Positions 36,496-44,412 of a DNA stretch of 64,000 nt are shown one piece after another. Each line of letters begins with the position of its first letter. The first letter of the stretch is position 1. The notes under the pieces are model-generated. The model saw nothing but the letters and a program-made list of their open reading frames with translations, was not told the origin of the DNA and ran no database searches. Origin of the DNA: Bacillota bacterium (GTDB lineage Bacteria; Bacillota; Clostridia; Acetivibrionales; DTU013); contig JAEZCO010000031.1 in assembly GCA_023433505.1 (NCBI GenBank), forward strand, positions 124,001 through 188,000. Reading direction: 5' to 3'. Both the position numbers and the translations under genes were made by a program.

Positions 36496-37134
36496 ATGAA
36501 CAGAGAAGAAAAAACAAAAAATGCTAAGGAAAAAATAATTAAGGGCGCATTTTCGCTATTTGCTGAAAAGGGCTATGAGGCAACCACCACGCAGGATATT
36601 ATAGATTTTACACAATTATCAAGAGGGGCAATGTATCATCATTTTAAGAACAAACAAGATATATTAGAATCTGTCACAAAAGAAACCCAACTTCAAGTAA
36701 ATACTTTTTTTAAAGGGTTAGTTGCAGACGATTCATTAACGTCTAAGGAGAAGATATCCAAAATAATTGAGTACAGTGCCAATAATGATATTCAAAGGCA
36801 ACTAATACACTATAATTGGATTGAAAAAATTCCCTTTGCGTTACTGGATGAAATACGCAATTTGAACAATATTATATCCCCTTATATATTCCAAATAATA
36901 AAACAAGGCGTGGACAATAAAGAATATCAGTGCCTTTATTCACAGGAGTTAGCAGAAATTCTTGCGCTGTGTATAGATGTTTGGCTTGACCCTGTGCTAT
37001 TTAAGAGAAACTATGATGAAGTATGCCGCAGATTAGATTTTCTATTATTTATGTTAGAAAAAATCAATGTACCTATCATTGATGCAGATGATTTAAACCG
37101 GATTAAAGGCTTATATAAACCATTTTTCGAATGA
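36496..37134 (+). CDS. TetR family regulator (element cargo)
   Basis: A 212-residue repressor. The N-terminal helix-turn-helix reads IIKGAFSLFAEKGYEATTTQ, then DIIDFTQLSRGAMYHHFKNKQDIL. The remaining helices form the ligand domain. The start is ATG 36496, with TGGAGG at good distance; a longer frame of 30 residues upstream runs across the operator and promoter and is not likely translated. The gene is A+T-rich compared with the element backbone, suggesting recent cargo acquisition. It is followed 40 bp later by the glycosyltransferase gene. Confidence 0.9.
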   Translation: MNREEKTKNAKEKIIKGAFSLFAEKGYEATTTQDIIDFTQLSRGAMYHHFKNKQDILESVTKETQLQVNTFFKGLVADDSLTSKEKISKIIEYSANNDIQRQLIHYNWIEKIPFALLDEIRNLNNIISPYIFQIIKQGVDNKEYQCLYSQELAEILALCIDVWLDPVLFKRNYDEVCRRLDFLLFMLEKINVPIIDADDLNRIKGLYKPFFE

Positions 37135-37174
37135 AAATCATATGCGTTATTCACTGGAAAGGAGATGTGTCAAT

Positions 37175-38365
37175 ATGCAAATTGAAATAGAGAAAAAAGC
37201 AAAGACGCTGAAAATATTGATGATAAATCTGCCTTTTTCCGGGCACATAAATCCTACGCTGGGATTGGCAAAAGAATTGGTTGAACAGGGCTGCATGGTC
37301 ACTTACATCCTATCACCCGAATGGAAAGAAAAGGTATCTCTTACAGGCGCACAGTTTATTCCCTATGATAATTATCCAGAAACGCTAAGTCCATCTCAAA
37401 AAGAAATTAAAAGTTGGCAAGCCGCTTATAATACTGCCCTTCGCATAGGTGCAGATTATGACTGTATTATTTACGAAATATTATTTTTCGTCGGGAAAAG
37501 TTTATCGGACAGATTACAAAAGCCATCTATCAGGCTCTTTTCAACTTTTGCGCTAAATAGAGCTATAATTGATATGTTTGCAAAAACTGGCGGCCTTTAT
37601 ATGACCAGTATTTTTAGATTTCACCTATTGTATCAAGTGCTTTCAAAGGTTATTTGTAAAAAGTTTAAATTGGAGACATGCGATATTGTGGATGAAATTG
37701 TATCTAATTCGCCGGAGTTGAATTATGTTTATACAGTTAAGGATTTTCAAGTGCTCAACTATAAATTTCCTGACATGAGTTTCAAATTTATCGGCCCTTC
37801 CATTACGCCAAGAACCAGCACTATAAAAATTCCTTTTGATGAAATTAACAATCCTATTATATATATTTCTCTTGGTACATTACTCAATAAATCCGTCTCA
37901 TTTTATAAAAAGTGCTTTATCGCATTTAGAAATGAGAATGTTACAGTTATTCTATCTATCGGAAACATCGTTCCGATTGAAAAGCTCGGACAAATACCCA
38001 ACAATTTTAAGGTATACCCTTTTGTTCCTCAATTAGAGGTCTTACAACATGCTTCTTTGTTTATTACTCATGGTGGAATGAATAGCGTAAACGAATCCAT
38101 GTACTATGGGATTCCAATGCTGGTAGTACCGATGGGGAATGACCAGCCGACGGTTGCAAATAGGATTGATGAATTAAAATTGGGAAAACGAATGAATCGG
38201 AGGCAACTATCTCCCGAAAGCTTAAAATGTGCCGCATTTCATGTGCTGAATGATACAGAATACAGAACAACCATACAAACATTTCGGAAAGCTATGAATA
38301 ACGCAGGAGGCAATAATTTTGCTGCCCATGAAATAATTAATTATATCCACAACAAGAAGAATTAA
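37175..38365 (+). CDS. UDP-glycosyltransferase of the MGT/YjiC type (element cargo)
   Basis: A 396-residue GT-B glycosyltransferase. The N-terminal domain carries the catalytic-site motif NLPFSGHINPTLGLA with His in SGH. The C-terminal domain carries the donor-binding segment THGGMNSVNESMYYGIPMLVVP and then GNDQ, as in macrolide glycosyltransferases and YjiC. Family members attach glucose or another sugar to macrolides, flavonoids or lipids, and some inactivate antibiotics. The start is ATG 37175 behind AAAGGAG. Together with the TetR gene it is the only cargo of the element, so it is a candidate resistance gene with unknown acceptor. Confidence 0.88.
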   Translation: MQIEIEKKAKTLKILMINLPFSGHINPTLGLAKELVEQGCMVTYILSPEWKEKVSLTGAQFIPYDNYPETLSPSQKEIKSWQAAYNTALRIGADYDCIIYEILFFVGKSLSDRLQKPSIRLFSTFALNRAIIDMFAKTGGLYMTSIFRFHLLYQVLSKVICKKFKLETCDIVDEIVSNSPELNYVYTVKDFQVLNYKFPDMSFKFIGPSITPRTSTIKIPFDEINNPIIYISLGTLLNKSVSFYKKCFIAFRNENVTVILSIGNIVPIEKLGQIPNNFKVYPFVPQLEVLQHASLFITHGGMNSVNESMYYGIPMLVVPMGNDQPTVANRIDELKLGKRMNRRQLSPESLKCAAFHVLNDTEYRTTIQTFRKAMNNAGGNNFAAHEIINYIHNKKN

Positions 38366-38630
38366 TCTGCATAGAATATCTGTATTTTATAGTCGATGAA
38401 AAATATTGATAGATAAAACCGTTGAAAAACAACGGAGCATATTTCACAGCTAAGCATTTTGTTATTACAACATTTACAATAGCACATTTAATTTTTGATT
38501 CTATAAGGGGAATCTTTTATTAAGATGTAATGAAGAAACGAATTGAATATTGTTTAGCAAACCCGTCGAAAGGCGTGGGGCGCAAAGCCACGGGTCTACG
38601 GTTTTTAAACTATGACCGCCGAGTTGCAAT

Positions 38631-38663
38631 AAAGGCCAGAATCCGCGAAGGTTCCGGCCTTTT
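38631..38663. terminator. Imperfect hairpin after cargo
   Basis: AAAGGCC...GGCCTTT with a mismatched inner stem and a TTTT end. Upstream GAGTTGCAATAAAGGCC repeats the context of the hairpin at 36164, so the two bracket the cargo. Confidence 0.6.
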
Positions 38664-39033
38664 ATGTTTGTAATCTTTATCTCTCTGCTAAAACAATTCA
38701 CATTTGCCTAACCAGACTTACAAAAAAAACGTGAGTTTGGCTGACGTATAACTATGCTGATTTTTTGAAATGCCCTCCAAACTTACGGGTCTGGAGGGTT
38801 TCCTTATGTTTATCATGTGTCCTCAATACTATTGGCTGCTGACATGCGGCCGGGCGTGACAGGCGGACATCAAATACTCCTGCATAGTCTGCGTTGATGC
38901 CTCAAAAAAAGCATGGGGCCTCCCTTGGGTAGCTCTGCCCTTTTCAAGCACATATCAGTTTATATTTGCTCTTTGGTATATCTCCCCATTGGGCCTTTTT
39001 TTGACTGTCTACTCGGACAAGCCCCTATGCAGC

Positions 39034-39054
39034 TTCGGGCCAACTTGGCCCGAA
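39034..39054. repeat. Element palindrome, copy 3
   Basis: Perfect arms TTCGGGCCAA and TTGGCCCGAA around one C, upstream of the sigma-like gene. Confidence 0.85.
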
Positions 39055-39131
39055 CTCCGGCCCCGTTGCCGTTCCCCGCCATGCTCCGTTTCGATTGCCT
39101 ATCCACCCAAAACGAAACGGAGGAATTGACT

Positions 39132-39545
39132 ATGATAACAATCAATTTGCGGGATTTTTACCCATGGTGCAAGGAAGATACATTCGTGGAAATCACGGAT
39201 GAAATGCTGGAAGCAATGAAAGCGGCTGACCGGCAGGAATCCGCATACAAGCGGCGTACTTACAGCCACAAAGCGCATTATACTTTGGACATGGGCGACG
39301 GAATTGAAAACGACTGCGTTATCAAGCCGGAAACGCCGGAGGAAATCTATATCAAAGAAGAAGCGACGCGCGAGCTTTTTGCCGCCATAGGACAACTCAC
39401 GAAGATTCAACAGCGGCGTTTGATTGCCTATTACTTTGAAGGTATGAACTTCCGTAAGATCGCGGAGATGGAAGGAGTGAACCACGGAAGCGTAACCCAG
39501 TCGGTCAAGGCCGCACTGAAAAAGCTGAAAGGCTTTAAAGCATAG
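39132..39545 (+). CDS. Sigma-70-region-4-like regulator of the element
   Basis: A 137-residue protein. Residues 80-135 form a sigma-70 region 4-like helix-turn-helix (GQLTKIQQRRLIAYYFEGMN, then FRKIAEMEGVNHGSVTQSVKAALKKLK). The N-terminal half (LRDFYPWCKEDTFVEITDEM) is characteristic of small sigma-like proteins in clostridial conjugative and mobilizable elements. The start is ATG 39132 with GGAGG eight bases upstream. It probably controls element genes, for example relaxase or recombinase expression; this is by analogy. Confidence 0.85.
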   Translation: MITINLRDFYPWCKEDTFVEITDEMLEAMKAADRQESAYKRRTYSHKAHYTLDMGDGIENDCVIKPETPEEIYIKEEATRELFAAIGQLTKIQQRRLIAYYFEGMNFRKIAEMEGVNHGSVTQSVKAALKKLKGFKA

Positions 39546-39593
39546 CGGCACTTGACCCGCGCCGCCTGTTTGCGAATCGGCGGCGCACCATGC

Positions 39594-39629
39594 AAAAGCG
39601 GAGTGTGGAGAAAACCACACCCCGCTTTT
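39594..39629 (+). terminator. Hairpin after sigma-like gene
   Basis: AAAAGCGG..GTGTGG pairs with CCACAC.CCGCTTTT around a 6-base loop and ends in four T. It is short in T but well placed. Confidence 0.5.
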
Positions 39630-39687
39630 CGCAGCCTTTAGGCCGTAAGCCCCCCGGCAGGGGCGTTCCCCCTCGGAGAGCCCACGG

Positions 39688-39754
39688 GACACTTTGCCCG
39701 CCGCAGGCGGGAAAGTGTCAGAGTGGGTCATATACTTCACGGAAGTATATGACC
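39688..39754. other. Two adjacent hairpins, candidate oriT
   Basis: Hairpin 39688-39719 (GACACTTT...AAAGTGTC, with G+C-rich inner stem) and hairpin 39726-39754 (GGTCATATACTTC, ACG, complementary arm) lie about 170-240 bp upstream of the relaxase start. Mob/Pre relaxases usually act on hairpins just upstream of their own gene. The nick site cannot be identified. Confidence 0.5.
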
Positions 39755-39835
39755 GGCCCGCTGCCCTCGCGCTTGTGTATATACATTTGCTAAACCCGCC
39801 AAACATGAGGGCGAACGGTCACGGAAACGCAGCCC

Positions 39836-39860
39836 ACTTCGGGCCAACTTGGCCCGAAGT
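39836..39860. repeat. Element palindrome, copy 4
   Basis: Perfect arms ACTTCGGGCCAA and TTGGCCCGAAGT around one C, upstream of the relaxase gene. Confidence 0.85.
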
Positions 39861-39926
39861 CCCGTTTTACCCTGTGCCCGTCCAAAAGTATCAGAAATAT
39901 CACGGTAATTGAAAGGGGGCCATGCC

Positions 39927-40910
39927 ATGCCAAAAACAGACAGGTGCATTGTCCGAAATGAAGCCTACCAGAAGAAAAGCGTATCCATTCGGGAGCGCCA
40001 CAACGAGCGGAAAAATCAGGAGTACAGTAATCCCGACATTGTAAAAGACCGCTCTTATCTTAACATACATTTCAAAGCCTATGAAGCAAGTTATGCTGAA
40101 ACTTTTGACCGGATGGTTGCGGACGGCACCATCAGCACGCGCGGCCTGCAACCAAACGCGAAGGTGATCGACGAACTGATTTTTGATGTGAACACCGCCT
40201 ATTTTGACCGGAACGGCGGCTATGAATATGCCAAAGGATTTTTTGCGGAAGCCTACCGTCAGGCGGTCAAAGAGGCCGGAGGCGAACAGTACATCTTTTC
40301 GGCGGTCATGCATGCCGACGAGCGCAACCGCGCCCTGTCGGATCAGCTTGGCCGGGACGTGTTCCATTACCATATGCACGTTGTCTATATCCCCGTGGTG
40401 GACAAGGAAATCAAGTGGTCGAAACGCTGTAAAGACCCGGCCCTTGTGGGTACAACAAAGGAAATCATCAAACAGGTCAGCCATAGCAAAAAGTGGCCCA
40501 AACTCAAAAGGCTGGATGAGGACGGGAAGCCCGTTTTAAGCAGGAACGGCAAGCCCATCCTTGTCAATTCCTACTCGCTCCTGCAAGACCGCTTTTTTGA
40601 ACATATGCAGTCGGCGGGTTACACAGATTTTGAGCGCGGGGAGCGCGGCAGCACCGCTGAACATCTGGATGTTCTGGACTACAAAATACAGCAGGAGAAG
40701 GCCCGCGCCGATACGCTGAACCAATCGGTTGAGAAAAAACAGGAACAGCTTTCCGGTTTGCAGAAAAAAGTAGCTGTAACGAAACAGGCCGCCGCCACTT
40801 TTGCGGAACTTGACAGCATGGCAAAGCCCAAAGCATTCGGTAAGGTGGAAGTAGACGCGCAGGATTGGAAAGCCGTATCCGGCCTTGCTAAAAAAAGGCG
40901 TGACCGCTGA
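39927..40910 (+). CDS. Mob/Pre (MobV-type) relaxase, N-terminal part before frameshift
   Basis: A 327-residue frame holding the catalytic domain of a plasmid-mobilization/recombination relaxase. The metal motif is seen as VMHADERN and, further on, FHYHMHVVYIP (HxDE and HxH). An Arg-rich tail, KKRRDR, ends the frame after a run of seven A at 40890-40896. Dropping one A continues the protein into the next frame (AKKGVTADSEI), so the true product would be about 403 residues. The start is ATG 39927 behind AAAGGGGGC; a TTG six codons earlier is less likely. It should nick the element's oriT for transfer by a helper element. Confidence 0.8.
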   Translation: MPKTDRCIVRNEAYQKKSVSIRERHNERKNQEYSNPDIVKDRSYLNIHFKAYEASYAETFDRMVADGTISTRGLQPNAKVIDELIFDVNTAYFDRNGGYEYAKGFFAEAYRQAVKEAGGEQYIFSAVMHADERNRALSDQLGRDVFHYHMHVVYIPVVDKEIKWSKRCKDPALVGTTKEIIKQVSHSKKWPKLKRLDEDGKPVLSRNGKPILVNSYSLLQDRFFEHMQSAGYTDFERGERGSTAEHLDVLDYKIQQEKARADTLNQSVEKKQEQLSGLQKKVAVTKQAAATFAELDSMAKPKAFGKVEVDAQDWKAVSGLAKKRRDR

Positions 40911-41139
40911 CAGCGAAATAGCCGACCTGAAAAAAGAACTTGCCGCCGCCCGGAAGGACGCTCAAATCTATAAATCCCGTTGGGAAAAGTTGATGGAAGA
41001 AACAAAGCTGTTCCGTGAAGCCGTGAAACACGCTCCCCGGCTGGTAAAGGAATTTTTTGCCTCCGTATTCCGCAGACCGCCGGAAAAAAAGGAAGCGGAA
41101 CATCCCATTAACCGGAGAAACAAAGATGTGGAACGGTAA
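40885..41139 (+). CDS. Relaxase C-terminal coiled-coil part, +1 frame
   Basis: An 84-residue continuation of the relaxase (GVTADSEIADLKKELAAARK and on to RRPPEKKEAEHPINRR). It is a coiled coil rich in Lys and Glu, as found at the C-terminus of Mob/Pre proteins. It overlaps the N-terminal frame by 26 bp and has no ribosome site of its own, so it is expressed only if the A7 tract slips or is a recent one-base insertion. The catalytic domain does not depend on it. Confidence 0.75.
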   Translation: MLKKGVTADSEIADLKKELAAARKDAQIYKSRWEKLMEETKLFREAVKHAPRLVKEFFASVFRRPPEKKEAEHPINRRNKDVER

Positions 41140-41821
41140 TTACTTCGGGCCAAGTTGGCCCGAAGTGTCGCGAAGTATTCAGAGGACGTTCCCCCTCTGA
41201 AACTTCCCCCACTCGCCGTGTGGCAGAGGTTCCCATGTAAAAGACAGGGGAACCTTGCAGGTCAGTGTGGGGCTTCGGCTTTTGTCAATGGGCTTTCGCG
41301 GCATATGCTCCTTCGCTGCGCCTTGCTCCGTTCTGTCCGCTATTCCACGTTCCCATTGACAACGCCTCCCGCCCTTGGGAGATATGCCCCTGTTCCTTGG
41401 TTGAGGCCGGGGGTGCGGGGGCAGGGCCACCGCAGAAGCCAACCGATTACCGCCGATGCAGCGGAGCCGGTTTTGCCGTACAATGGGGCGGCGAAAACGG
41501 GGAGGGGTTTTTCTTCTTCCTGTTCCCCGTTTTCGGCAGGGCCATGACACGGCAAAAATCCGGCCTGTCAAGGGTTTAAGGGTGGAGATTTGCGACAGCA
41601 AATACTACCCGTCCCTTGACGGGCCGGATAGGTGCAGCGGCCTAAATGCCGGACATCTCATGTCACGCTTTTCCGTTTTTTAACAGCCCGCGAACCCGCA
41701 TAAACACTGGGTTTGTGTCCGCACTTTAACCCCGTTTTGAGGGGGGCCCGTGGTTTTATACTACCCACCCCCGAAAAGGCTAACAAATGCGTGACACGCC
41801 TCTATCTGAAAGGAGAATCCT
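41140..41821. other. G+C-rich spacer of the element
   Basis: A 682-bp stretch between relaxase and tnpW. It holds palindrome copy 5 and several long overlapping frames on both strands, but none has a ribosome site or recognisable domain. I see no supportable gene. Confidence 0.5.
41142..41166. repeat. Element palindrome, copy 5
   Basis: Perfect arms ACTTCGGGCCAA and TTGGCCCGAAGT around one G, three bases after the relaxase C-terminal stop. Confidence 0.85.
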
Positions 41822-42013
41822 ATGCAGGAAACCAATAAAACAGAAAACACCAATACCGCCGCCAGTACCCCACCAGTGCGCACCGCCACAAGAAAAATCG
41901 GCAACACGACTTTTCTTGTTACTTCCAGCTACAAGGAGGGGCCGGAGGGCGACATTATTTCCACCTTCGCCCGCCTTGTCCAGTATGATGCCGATAAGCC
42001 GGATAAGGGTTAA
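41822..42013 (+). CDS. tnpW: TnpW family transposon protein
   Basis: A 63-residue protein whose core KIGNTTFLVTSSYKEGPEGD and following ISTFARLVQYDAD is the TnpW family pattern known from Tn4451-like elements. AAAGGAG lies seven bases before the ATG. Its function in those elements is not established. It directly precedes the recombinase gene, as in related elements. Confidence 0.88.
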   Translation: MQETNKTENTNTAASTPPVRTATRKIGNTTFLVTSSYKEGPEGDIISTFARLVQYDADKPDKG

Positions 42014-42039
42014 AGCACCCTGATTTAACGGCGACAACC

Positions 42040-42068
42040 ATGACAGCTACGGTAATGGATGGTATAAT
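42040..42068 (+). promoter_or_regulatory. Recombinase promoter
   Basis: ATGACA (42040-42045) and TATAAT (42063-42068) with a 17-bp spacer, 47 bp before the recombinase start. The ATG inside this -35 box is therefore not the start codon. Confidence 0.75.
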
Positions 42069-42114
42069 ATACTTATACATTACCGTCTGTTGGCTGTCGG
42101 AAACGGAGGATATT

Positions 42115-43770
42115 TTGAACAGACAGCCAAACGAAAAAATCAATTACCTGTATGGACGATTGAGCCATGAGGACGAATTGCAGGGCGATTCCAACAGTAT
42201 TATCAATCAGCGGAAAATCCTCACCAAATACGCAGAGGACAACGGCTTTACCCCTTACAAGTTTATCTATGACGATGGTTTTTCCGGGGCCGATTTTGAG
42301 CGTCCCGCCTTTGCCCAAATGATTGAGGAAGTGGAAGCCGGGGATGTGGCAACCGTCATTGTTAAGGATATGAGCCGCTTCGGGCGCGATTATCTGAAAG
42401 TCGGGTTCTATACGGAAATCCTGTTTTCAGAAAAGGATGTGCGGCTGATCGCCGTCAATGACAACGTGGACACGGGGCGCGGGGAAAATGATTTTACCCC
42501 CATGATGAACCTGTTCAACGAGTGGTATGTCAAAAATACCAGCAAGAAAATTCGCGCCGTATGGCAGGCCAAGGGCAAAAGCGGCGAACGCCTCGCCGTG
42601 ATCCCGCCCTATGGCTACCGCAAAGACCCGGAGGATTCCAAACAGCTTATCATCGACGAGGAAAGCGCCGCCGTGGTGCGCCGGATATTCCGCTTGTCGG
42701 TGGAGGGCCAAGGCCCCGCGCAGATTGCCCGGTTGCTCAACGGTGAACATCTTCTCAATCCAAGCGGCTACAAGTACGAACACGGGATTTTGAAAAAGGC
42801 ACGCCCCTGCAAAGACCCGTATTTCTGGAACACGACAACGGTACATAAGATTCTGGACGCGCCGGAATACTTAGGCGAAACCATCAATTTCAAAACGTGG
42901 ACGAAATCCTACAAGGATAAAAAAGTACATCTAACCCCGCCCGAAAAACAGCTTGTGTTTGAGCATACCCACCCCGCCATTATCGACCCCGAAACATGGG
43001 ATATTGTCCGCAGTATGCGCCAGCACAAACGCCGCGCCCCGCGCTATGGCAATCCCGGGCTTTTCTCCGGCGTGGCCTACTGCGCCGATTGCGGAAACAA
43101 GCTGTATTTCCACACAAGAGCCATTAAAAACAAGTGGGGAACGCGCTATGAGGGTTCTTACAGTTGTTCCGAGTACCGCAAGGACGTACAGTATTTGCAG
43201 GGCCGGGAATGCACCTGCCATTTCATCCGGGAAAGCCAGTTGGAACAGCTTGTTTTGGAAGAATTGCGGCAGCTGCTTCGATATATCCCCAAGCATGAAA
43301 AACAGTTTGCCCGGCTTGTGATGGACAGGAGCGCACAGGAGCAGAAGCGGGACACGGCGGCAAAGAAAAAGGCTGTTGCAAAGCACCGCCAACGCATAGC
43401 GGAGCTTGACACGCTGATTGAACGGCTGTATGTGGACAATGTTTCCGGCAAAATCACGGACGAACGGTACGAAAAAATGTCCGCGAAATTTGAAGCGGAA
43501 CAGGCCGGACTGAAAGAAACGGTTGCCGCTCTGGAAACCGAGATAGCCGGGGAAGAAAGCCAAGCGGTCAACGTGGACAGGTTTTTGTCGGTGCTTCGGA
43601 GATACACGGAAATCAAGGAATTGACCCCCGCAATCGTCCATGAATTTATAGATCGCATTATTGTTTACGAGCCGGAACAGGCGCGGGGCGACCGCCGACA
43701 AAAGGTGGAAATCATCTACAACAACGTGGGCGCGGTTGACCGCCTTGCGTTGATGGGCTTAGGAGCCTGA
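42115..43770 (+). CDS. Large serine recombinase (TnpX-like)
   Basis: A 551-residue site-specific recombinase. Residues about 8-155 are the resolvase domain with catalytic Ser17 in YGRLSHEDE and Arg in MSRFGRDYL; residues 175-280 are the recombinase domain (PPYGYRKDPEDSKQLII, INFKTWTKSYKDKK); a zinc ribbon begins at CADC (Cys323, Cys326); a coiled coil spans about 410-480, with a C-terminal DUF4368-like part. The start is TTG 42115 with GGAGG five bases upstream. It lies 88 bp from the right end. It should excise the element as a circle and integrate it at a GG-containing core, consistent with the shared GGG at the junctions. Confidence 0.93.
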   Translation: MNRQPNEKINYLYGRLSHEDELQGDSNSIINQRKILTKYAEDNGFTPYKFIYDDGFSGADFERPAFAQMIEEVEAGDVATVIVKDMSRFGRDYLKVGFYTEILFSEKDVRLIAVNDNVDTGRGENDFTPMMNLFNEWYVKNTSKKIRAVWQAKGKSGERLAVIPPYGYRKDPEDSKQLIIDEESAAVVRRIFRLSVEGQGPAQIARLLNGEHLLNPSGYKYEHGILKKARPCKDPYFWNTTTVHKILDAPEYLGETINFKTWTKSYKDKKVHLTPPEKQLVFEHTHPAIIDPETWDIVRSMRQHKRRAPRYGNPGLFSGVAYCADCGNKLYFHTRAIKNKWGTRYEGSYSCSEYRKDVQYLQGRECTCHFIRESQLEQLVLEELRQLLRYIPKHEKQFARLVMDRSAQEQKRDTAAKKKAVAKHRQRIAELDTLIERLYVDNVSGKITDERYEKMSAKFEAEQAGLKETVAALETEIAGEESQAVNVDRFLSVLRRYTEIKELTPAIVHEFIDRIIVYEPEQARGDRRQKVEIIYNNVGAVDRLALMGLGA

Positions 43771-43858
43771 AAACTGAATATTGGGCCGAGTGCCGTTACT
43801 TTAACGCCGCCGCCCGCCATGAGTTTATGCTTCTTTTAGGACACTGTCCTAATAACCC
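43771..43858. other. Right end of the element
   Basis: An 85-bp non-coding end with the perfect palindrome AGGACA-C-TGTCCT at 43838-43850, ending AATAA before the shared CCC. The palindrome is a possible recombinase or regulator site. Confidence 0.7.
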
Positions 43859-44271
43859 AGGTTTTCACTAAATGTCTCCATATAGTCCTGTTTTGAAACA
43901 GTATAAATAAATATAGAATCTATTGACTTAATCTTTCTTATATCTTCATTTAGTTTGTTCGTTAGCCTTGTTTTGGCTAAATTGTAGTTGTATTCATCCG
44001 TTGAAATATAGCTCATTATCTGAAGGTCAAAATTGAACACCCCAAGATATGCTATATATTGGCTGGCATCTTCAAGGTTATTATCTATTTGCCCCATATA
44101 TAAGGACATCATATTTTTATAAGAGTCCGCAACCTGATTCCTAACAACTTTTGTCGCATAATAATTGCTGTAAAACTGAAGTGCCAATAACGGAATTATA
44201 ATCGAGGAAATTATTATAACCAGCTTAAAGCTGATTGCGTTCTTCGAAATATGTATTTTATGAAATTTCAT
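43859..44271 (-). pseudogene. YesM-type sensor kinase, 5' part (split by element)
   Basis: The first 137 codons of the sensor kinase, starting at ATG 44271 behind AAAGGGGAG. A membrane segment lies at residues 17-37, then the start of the extracytoplasmic sensor domain to ...METFSENLG, where the element begins and a stop follows two codons later. The remainder of the gene is at 34561-35925. Before insertion it was the third gene of the minus-strand unit glycosidase, isomerase, kinase, regulator. Confidence 0.9.
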
Positions 44272-44412
44272 TATCGGACTCCCCTTTATATAATCACATA
44301 TCGGTTGCTTTATTAATGAAATCCATTCTATTAGTCTTTTAATATTATTTCAAATATTTATTTGCTTTTCCCTGAAGCAAATCAGGCGGTAATTCCATCA
44401 AGTAAGCCTCTC

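Larger units (their letters stand above)
38366..39131. other. Spacer between cargo and element backbone
   Basis: A 766-bp stretch without a supportable gene. It contains a short hairpin after the glycosyltransferase (CCGTTG/CAACGG, 38420-38436), a terminator-like element at 38631-38663, and palindrome copy 3. The base composition changes here from A+T-rich cargo to G+C-rich backbone. Confidence 0.55.
35926..43855 (+). mobile_element. Mobilizable element of the Tn4451 type (serine recombinase, relaxase), inserted in a kinase gene
   Basis: A 7,930-bp insertion bounded by a shared CCC (35923-35925 and 43856-43858, GGG on the minus strand). Removing it restores the reading frame of the split kinase: one half ends in the codons for ENLG, and the other supplies PAHYER. 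Inside are a large serine recombinase beside the right end, TnpW, a frameshifted Mob/Pre relaxase, a sigma-like regulator and A+T-rich cargo (TetR and a glycosyltransferase). There is no type IV secretion gene, so it is mobilizable rather than self-conjugative. No terminal inverted repeats are seen, as expected for serine-recombinase elements. Confidence 0.9.

Noticed and set aside
41155..41601. Several long frames on both strands between relaxase and tnpW
   Set aside because: G+C-rich DNA gives few stops. None has a ribosome site, recognisable domain or normal amino-acid composition.
42040..42114. ATG 42040 as start of the recombinase
   Set aside because: It lies in the -35 box of a good promoter, and the TTG at 42115 has an ideal ribosome site and gives the family N-terminus.
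42931..43701. A 256-codon minus-strand frame inside the recombinase gene
   Set aside because: It mirrors the zinc-ribbon and coiled-coil coding sequence of the recombinase and has no family features.
35926..43855. A self-conjugative element
   Set aside because: Only relaxase, sigma-like and recombinase genes are present; no VirB4, coupling protein or other type IV secretion genes. It is mobilizable only.
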